Assembly (NCBI GenBank): GCA_027886185.1
Contig: WOAB01000211.1
Location: 4,750,001-4,814,000 of the forward strand
From: Rheum nobile
Taxonomy: Eukaryota > Streptophyta > Magnoliopsida > Caryophyllales > Polygonaceae
Length of the DNA: 64,000 bases
Reading direction: 5' to 3'
The translations under genes were made by a program, and so were the position numbers. Shown one piece after another: positions 59,421 through 64,000 of the stretch (the first letter of the stretch is position 1; every line of letters starts with the position of its first letter). The notes below the pieces were generated by a model that was not told the DNA's origin, searched no databases, and saw nothing but the letters and a program-made list of their open reading frames with translations.

Positions 59421-60350
59421 CCCTCCCCCACTTGGTTGTGAAGCGTCCCCGCTTCACCATCATCAAACTCTGGCTCAACATATGGTGTTAAGTCCGCGAC
59501 GTTGAAGGACGCGTAGACTCCAAAATCTGGTGGGAGCTCGAGTTGATAGGCATTGTCCCCTATGACCTTTATCACGCGGAAGGGGCCATCTCCACGTGGT
59601 GCCAATTTGTGTTTACGCCGCGAGGGGAACCTCTCTTTTCGCATATGCACCCAGACAAGGTCTCTGGGGGCAAAGACGACGCGGCGGCGGCCTGAATTGT
59701 GCTGCGAGGCATACTGCGCGGCCCTCCTCTCCAGCTGCTCCTTGGTTCGTCGATGAAGCTCCTGCACCTGCTCGGCGTGGTTGGAGGCAGAGACATGCAC
59801 TGGGTCACGTAGTGGACGCGGCGACAGATCCAGTGGTGTCAAAGGGTTCATTCCATACACCACTTCGAACGGGGTCAGCTTGGTCGCCGTGTGCCTGCAT
59901 CTATTGTAACAAAACTCGATAAGTGATAGTAAGTCCTCCCAACGTCTAGGGTTGGCTTTGAGCATCGCGCAAAGGAGGGCTCCTAGGGTTCTATTCGTGA
60001 CCTCCGTTTGGCCATCGATTTGGGGGTGGTAGCTAGTGGAAAATAGGAGTTTGGTTCCTAGCTTACCCCAAAGAGTTCTCCAAAAATGACCAACGAACTT
60101 GGAATCCCTATCACTCACTATGGTACGTGGGACTCCATGAAGACGCACCACATGCTCAAAGAATAGATCGACAATCTCACTAGCACTATGGGTTGTCTTA
60201 CATGCAATAAAATGTGCCATCTTAGAAAATCTATCTACAACCACAAAAATAGAGTCCTTACCTCGTCTAGAGAGGGGCAAACCCGTGATGAAATCCATAG
60301 ACAAATCTTCCCAGGGGGCACTAGGAATGGGCAAAGGAGTGTAGAGGCCG
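59351..60350 (-). pseudogene. Element M integrase core and C-terminal domain
   Basis: A frame shift near 60350 separates this from upstream pol. The catalytic triad is visible: D in WEDLSMDFITGLP, D in TIVSDRDSKFVGHFW and E in DGQTEVTNRTL. The GPF/Y-type motif GDGPFRVIKVIGDNAYQLEL follows, then FNVADLTPYVEPEF and an acidic tail. No chromodomain is seen after it. The frame passes the polypurine tract into the LTR and stops at 59351. In the -1 frame the LTR still encodes a TRSRSKA string comparable to TRARAKS of element P, implying a second frameshift near 59360. Integrase would join the cDNA to the genome. Confidence 0.88.
59421..59431 (-). other. Polypurine tract of element M
   Basis: The minus strand reads GTGGGGGAGGG immediately before the LTR start TGATGTG. 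It lies inside the pol reading frame. Confidence 0.85.
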
Positions 60351-62405
60351 TCTAGACTTAGCTTTGGCTCTCTGGCAAGTCACACAACTTCTACAAAACC
60401 TAGTCACTTGGTGGGTCATCCTAGGCCAAACGAAATGTTCTCCAAGCGCGTCTAAGGTCTTCCTAATCCCAAAATGTCCACAACTCGCGTGTGCTTCCTC
60501 AATCAATAGGAGCCGAATGGATGATCTAGGAATGCAAAGGCGACTAGCCTTGTATAAATAACCCTCAGACAGAAAATAAGTCTCAAACTCATGCGATCTT
60601 AAGCAATGCTCTAAAATAAGGGCAAAGAAAGGATCACTATCATATAATTCCTTAATCAAAGCAAAACCTAAAACTTTAGTGTGCACATGAGTCAAGAGAA
60701 CATACCTGCGAGATAACGCGTCAGCTACAATGTTCTCTTTTCCTTTCTTGTGAACAACGACATAAGGAAATGTCTCCAGAAACTCCACCCAGCGAGCATG
60801 GCGTCGATTGAGGTGAGCTTGGCTCTTCAAGTAGCTCAACGCGGCGTGGTCGCTGTGGATGACAAATTCACGCTGCCAAAGGTAATGTTTCCATGTCTTC
60901 AGCACGCATATTAAGGCATATAACTCTTTGTCGTAGGTGGGGTAATTTAGTGTAGCCCCTGTGAGCTTCTCGCTGAAATATGCAATAGGCCTCTTCTCTT
61001 GGTGTAGCACACCACCAATGCCTATGTCTGAGGCATCACACTCCACCTCGAAGTGTTTGTTGAAATCTGGAAGCTGGAGCAAGGGAGCTTGGCACAAGGC
61101 CTTCTTCAAAGCCGAGAAGGCTTTTGCATGGGACTCAAGCCACACAACTGTGCTGCCCTTCTTTGTCATCTCATGTAGGGGCGCGGCAATGGAGGAGAAG
61201 TCGCGTACAAAACGCCGATAGAATCCCACGAGGCCTAGAAAGCTTTGCACCTGTGTCGGTGTCGTCGATGTTGGCCAATCTTTGATTGATGCGATCTTCT
61301 CTTCGTCGACGCGTAACTCATCACTATTCACAATGTAGCCCAGAAAGTTGGTTAACGTGGAGCAAAAGGAGCACTTGGCCAGATTGGCTAATAGGCTCTC
61401 GCGTCGAAGGCATTCTAGCACAAGTCGAAGGTGGTCGACATGCTCTTCTAGGCTCCGTGAATACACAAGAATGTCATCGAAGTAAACGACAACAAACTTG
61501 CCAAGGAAAGATCTCAACACGTGGTTCATCACGCGCATGAAGGTGCTGGGCGCGTTCGTGAGCCCAAAGGGCATGACAAGCCACTCGTAGAGCCCATACT
61601 TTGTCTTGAACGCGGTCTTCCACTCATCACATTCTTTCATTCTGATCTGGTGATAACCACTCTTCAAATCAATCTTGGACAAGAGTGTCGCGCCATGAAG
61701 GTCATCAAGCATATCGTCGAGGCGCGGAATAGGATGCCTATACTTGACGGTGATCTGGTTTATCGCGCGGCAGTCAACACACATTCTCCATATGCCATCC
61801 TTCTTGGGCACAAGGATCACAGGCACATCGCAAGGGGAAAGAGATTCCCTTACGTACTCGCGATCCAACAACTCTTGGACTTGGCGTTGTAACTCTTTAG
61901 TCTCTTCTGAACCAGCTCTATACGCAGCGCGGTTGGGCAAAGAAGCACCGGGCATAAGGTCAATCTGGTGCTCAATGCCTCTCAGGGGAGGTAATCCTTG
62001 TGGTAACTCGTCTGGGAATACGTCGGTGAACGCGGCAAGCAACTTCGCGATCGCTGGTGGCAAGGGCGTGTTTGTCGATGATTCAGGGATGCATGGAGTT
62101 TTCCCAGTCAAACATACCGTGAGGTCACTGGGCCGGGCTAAAAGAATGCGTTGCTCACAGGTGTCTTGCAAAGGACGCGGTGGTGGCAACGGATCGGCGA
62201 ACTTTGTTGATGGGAAGGCACTGCTCGAATTATATGGGGCACTTGGTGTCCCAGCTGTGGCGTTGTGTTTCTTCTTGCCAGTGCCTGGAGTAGACGAAGT
62301 GTTGCCAGATTTGGAGGAATTCTGCCTTGGTAGTGCGTCTGGACACTCGTTTGACCTAAGAGATGCGGCCTCTATGGCTTTCTGGCGGTCGCGTTCAACC
62401 TGGTC
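60321..62405 (-). pseudogene. Element M reverse transcriptase, RNase H and integrase zinc domain
   Basis: A continuous frame from the stop at 62406-62408 to 60321. RT: FPDELPQGLPPLRGIEHQI, PVILVPKKDGIWRMCVDCRA, IDLKSGYHQIRM, FGLTNAPSTFMRVMN, and catalytic YFDDI (FDD at 61473-61481). RNase H: VECDASDIGIGGVL (about 61030), KELYALI, HSDHAAL, ADALSRR. Integrase zinc finger: HASCGHFG then CRSCVTCQRAK (H-H-C-C) near 60370-60500. Catalytic residues are kept; the frame is lost at about 60350. The usual ATG-less start agrees with a single gag-pol polyprotein. Confidence 0.9.
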
Positions 62406-62663
62406 CTACAAGATCTCATGGGGAGACATTGGATGCAAAGTGACGCGCTTCCCGTGGTAATTGAACACATAAGTGTTCAAATAGCCATCATGGAGCACGC
62501 GCCTGACAAATTGCCATGGGCGCCCAAGAAAAATATGGGTGGCGTCCATTGCAATGACATCACATAAAACGGAATCACAGTATTGGCCTATGGAGAAAGA
62601 AATTAAGCATTGGCGAGATACTGTGTTACCTGGACTAGACGATATCCATTGGAGGACATAAGG
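62190..62663 (-). pseudogene. Element M protease C-terminal half and linker
   Basis: The same frame as gag and RT. ISFSIGQYCDSVLCDV and the conserved HIFLGRPWQF block are the second half of the aspartic protease of this lineage. A stop TAG at 62664-62666 precedes it and another at 62406-62408 follows (after SPHEIL). The linker to RT is Ser/Pro-rich. Confidence 0.8.
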
Positions 62664-64000
62664 CTAGGGATGAGGCGTCGTGGGTAGCTTGAAGTGTGTC
62701 ATGACTTTCTCATTGACAATATTCGCACATGATCCTCCATCAATAATGACACTCAAGGAAGCTGTTTGGACTAGATCCCTTGTATGGAACAAGTTCTCTC
62801 GTTGATCGCGTAAGCTGGCTTCCTTGACTGTGAGGAGACGATGCGTCACCAAGCTCAATGGTGTGCCCGCGTGCAGAGAAGCGGGTTCGCAGTAATAAGC
62901 ATCTTCATCCTCTTCTTCGGTGCCTTCAGGGATCGCGTCAAGTGTGGCCTCCTCCTCGTCATAAGACTCGTAGCCGGCGGCGGCTGTGGAGAACAACACT
63001 TTGCGAGCATTGGGGCAATCTTTCTTATAGTGGCCTCTTTCACCACATTTGTAACACTCAAGATCACGCGCGCGATCTGTGCTCACTGGAGCCTGTCTTG
63101 GCGCGTTCTGGCACGGCACGGTGGTCGGCATCGCTGGTTTCGCCTTGGAGACTTGGCTAGACGCGGTTGTGGGAGAGGCACTAGGGTGAACATTAGTATA
63201 AGGTAATCCACCAGGGTTAGAAGAATACCTTTGCTGGCCACTGGAATATGTGTAAGACTTTCGGCGAGAGATTTGTGCATGAATTTGCATCGCCGTATGT
63301 GTGAGCGTGTTCAAATCCTTGATTGGCAAGATCTCTAGTTGATCACGGATATTTGTGTTCAAGCCACTCAAGAACTTGGTCCTTAAAGTTGATGGTGCAA
63401 CGGAGATGTTGGCCTTGTAATACATGTCTTCAAGCTTGGAAAAGAACTCGAGTGGAGTCATTGATCCTTGGCGAGCCATGGCAATCTCCAATCTCATTTG
63501 ATTCTTGTGGTCTGGAGGCACGTATTTCTTGGTCATCATGTAGACTAGTTGATGCCATTCTGTGACTCGTGTCCTATGGCGACGAATGCAGTCATCTTCG
63601 AATCGATGCCACCAAACGCGGGCGGCTCCTCGGAAGTTAAGCGTCGCGGCGTCGACATGCTCCTCAGGTGGCACTCGACAATATCTAAGGGTGTACTCCG
63701 TAGCCTGCACCCATTCAAGAAAAACAGAGGGGTTGTATTCACCATGAAAATGCTTGATTTTTACCTTGACTTGGTGTCGCTGATATCGAGGCTGGCCAGG
63801 TGCTTGGTTGAACGTGTTGTTTGGTGCGTGGTCGTAGAGAGGGTTCTCAAAGGCGCGCAATCCTTGTGGTCTTTCGCGTCCAACCTGGTGTCTATCGCGT
63901 TGTTGGTGATCTTCGCGTACGTACTCATCCCTTGGCGCGTAGGCGTCATCGCGTTGACGTCTTCGCGGCTGGGCATCGTAGTTGTCGCGTCGAATATCCT
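62664..64000 (-). pseudogene. Element M gag and protease N-terminal half (right end outside window)
   Basis: The frame is open to the right edge, so the true start is outside; the first visible codons are Arg/Asp-rich. Capsid core: VKVKIKHFHGEYNPSVFLEW, WWHRF, EWHQLVYMMTKKYVPP, LEDMYYKANISVAPSTLR. The zinc knuckle CYKCGERGHYKKDC is canonical (63018-63059). An acidic segment precedes VIIDGGSCANIV, the DGGS protease active site (about 62724-62745). TAG at 62664 cuts the polyprotein just after the active site. Confidence 0.88.

Larger units (their letters stand above)
58489..64000 (-). mobile_element. Chromovirus-like Ty3/gypsy element, CRM-type candidate (element M, right end outside window)
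   Basis: Minus-strand element inserted in the gag of element P. Present are the 3' LTR, polypurine tract, pol (protease, RT, RNase H, integrase) and most of gag; the 5' LTR is past the right edge. The five bases before the LTR (TCCTC, 58484-58488) are the presumed target duplication. Gag and pol share one frame across 64000-60350, with two stops and a frameshift. Pol 3' end inside the LTR and no chromodomain after the GPF motif recall CRM chromoviruses; lineage is a hypothesis. Confidence 0.88.

Noticed and set aside
61744..62460. 238-codon + strand ORF
   Set aside because: Antisense shadow of the pol frame of element M; no domain seen on the + strand.

Overview
This window is repetitive nuclear DNA from a flowering plant, probably a eudicot, although nothing in it names the genus. 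It contains only transposable-element sequence: L1-type LINEs with DUF4283/zinc-knuckle ORF1, a Ty1/copia element with plant tRNA-iMet primer sites, chromovirus-type Ty3/gypsy elements, and an AT-rich array built from one defective Ty3/gypsy family. I see no ordinary host gene, tRNA, rRNA or CRISPR.

Bases 1-54811 form a tandem, partly rearranged array with a basic unit of about 4.5 kb. Each unit, on the + strand, runs: (i) a minus-strand gag remnant; (ii) a spacer module starting at GGTTACG, with a 45-bp minisatellite, a TATA-like site and a conserved 15-codon micro-ORF; (iii) an AT-rich stretch with a 71-codon ORF; (iv) a tract of short inverted-repeat motifs; then the next gag. Gag C-terminal stops lie at 3399, 13344, 22509, 27116, 31624, 36132 and 42144. 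The 27.1-31.6 and 31.6-36.1 kb units are almost identical (offset exactly 4508 bp). From 36 to 49 kb the array becomes chimeric. There the same family shows longer gag 5' ends, a primer-binding site and three LTR copies, which identifies the parent retrotransposon.

The array was later hit by other elements, all in the spacer module or at its edge. A minus-strand copia element (6253-11701) has 5-bp target duplications, both LTRs, PBS and PPT but a large pol deletion. LINE-1 (14683-19474) has an 18-bp duplication. LINE-2 (48745-53794) has a 14-bp duplication. A plus-strand chromovirus-like element enters at 54812 (LTR 54812-55650, PBS, gag). Its gag is broken at 58488/58489 by a second, minus-strand element of a related subfamily (3' LTR 58489-59420, pol, gag running off the right edge).

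The last two elements share LTR ends (TGATGTGACC...), and in both the 3' end of pol lies inside the LTR. I know this layout from CRM-type (centromeric) chromoviruses. With the long tandem array it suggests pericentromeric heterochromatin, which is an inference. Nearly all coding regions are broken; the least damaged are the minus-strand gag-pol at the right end and LINE-2.
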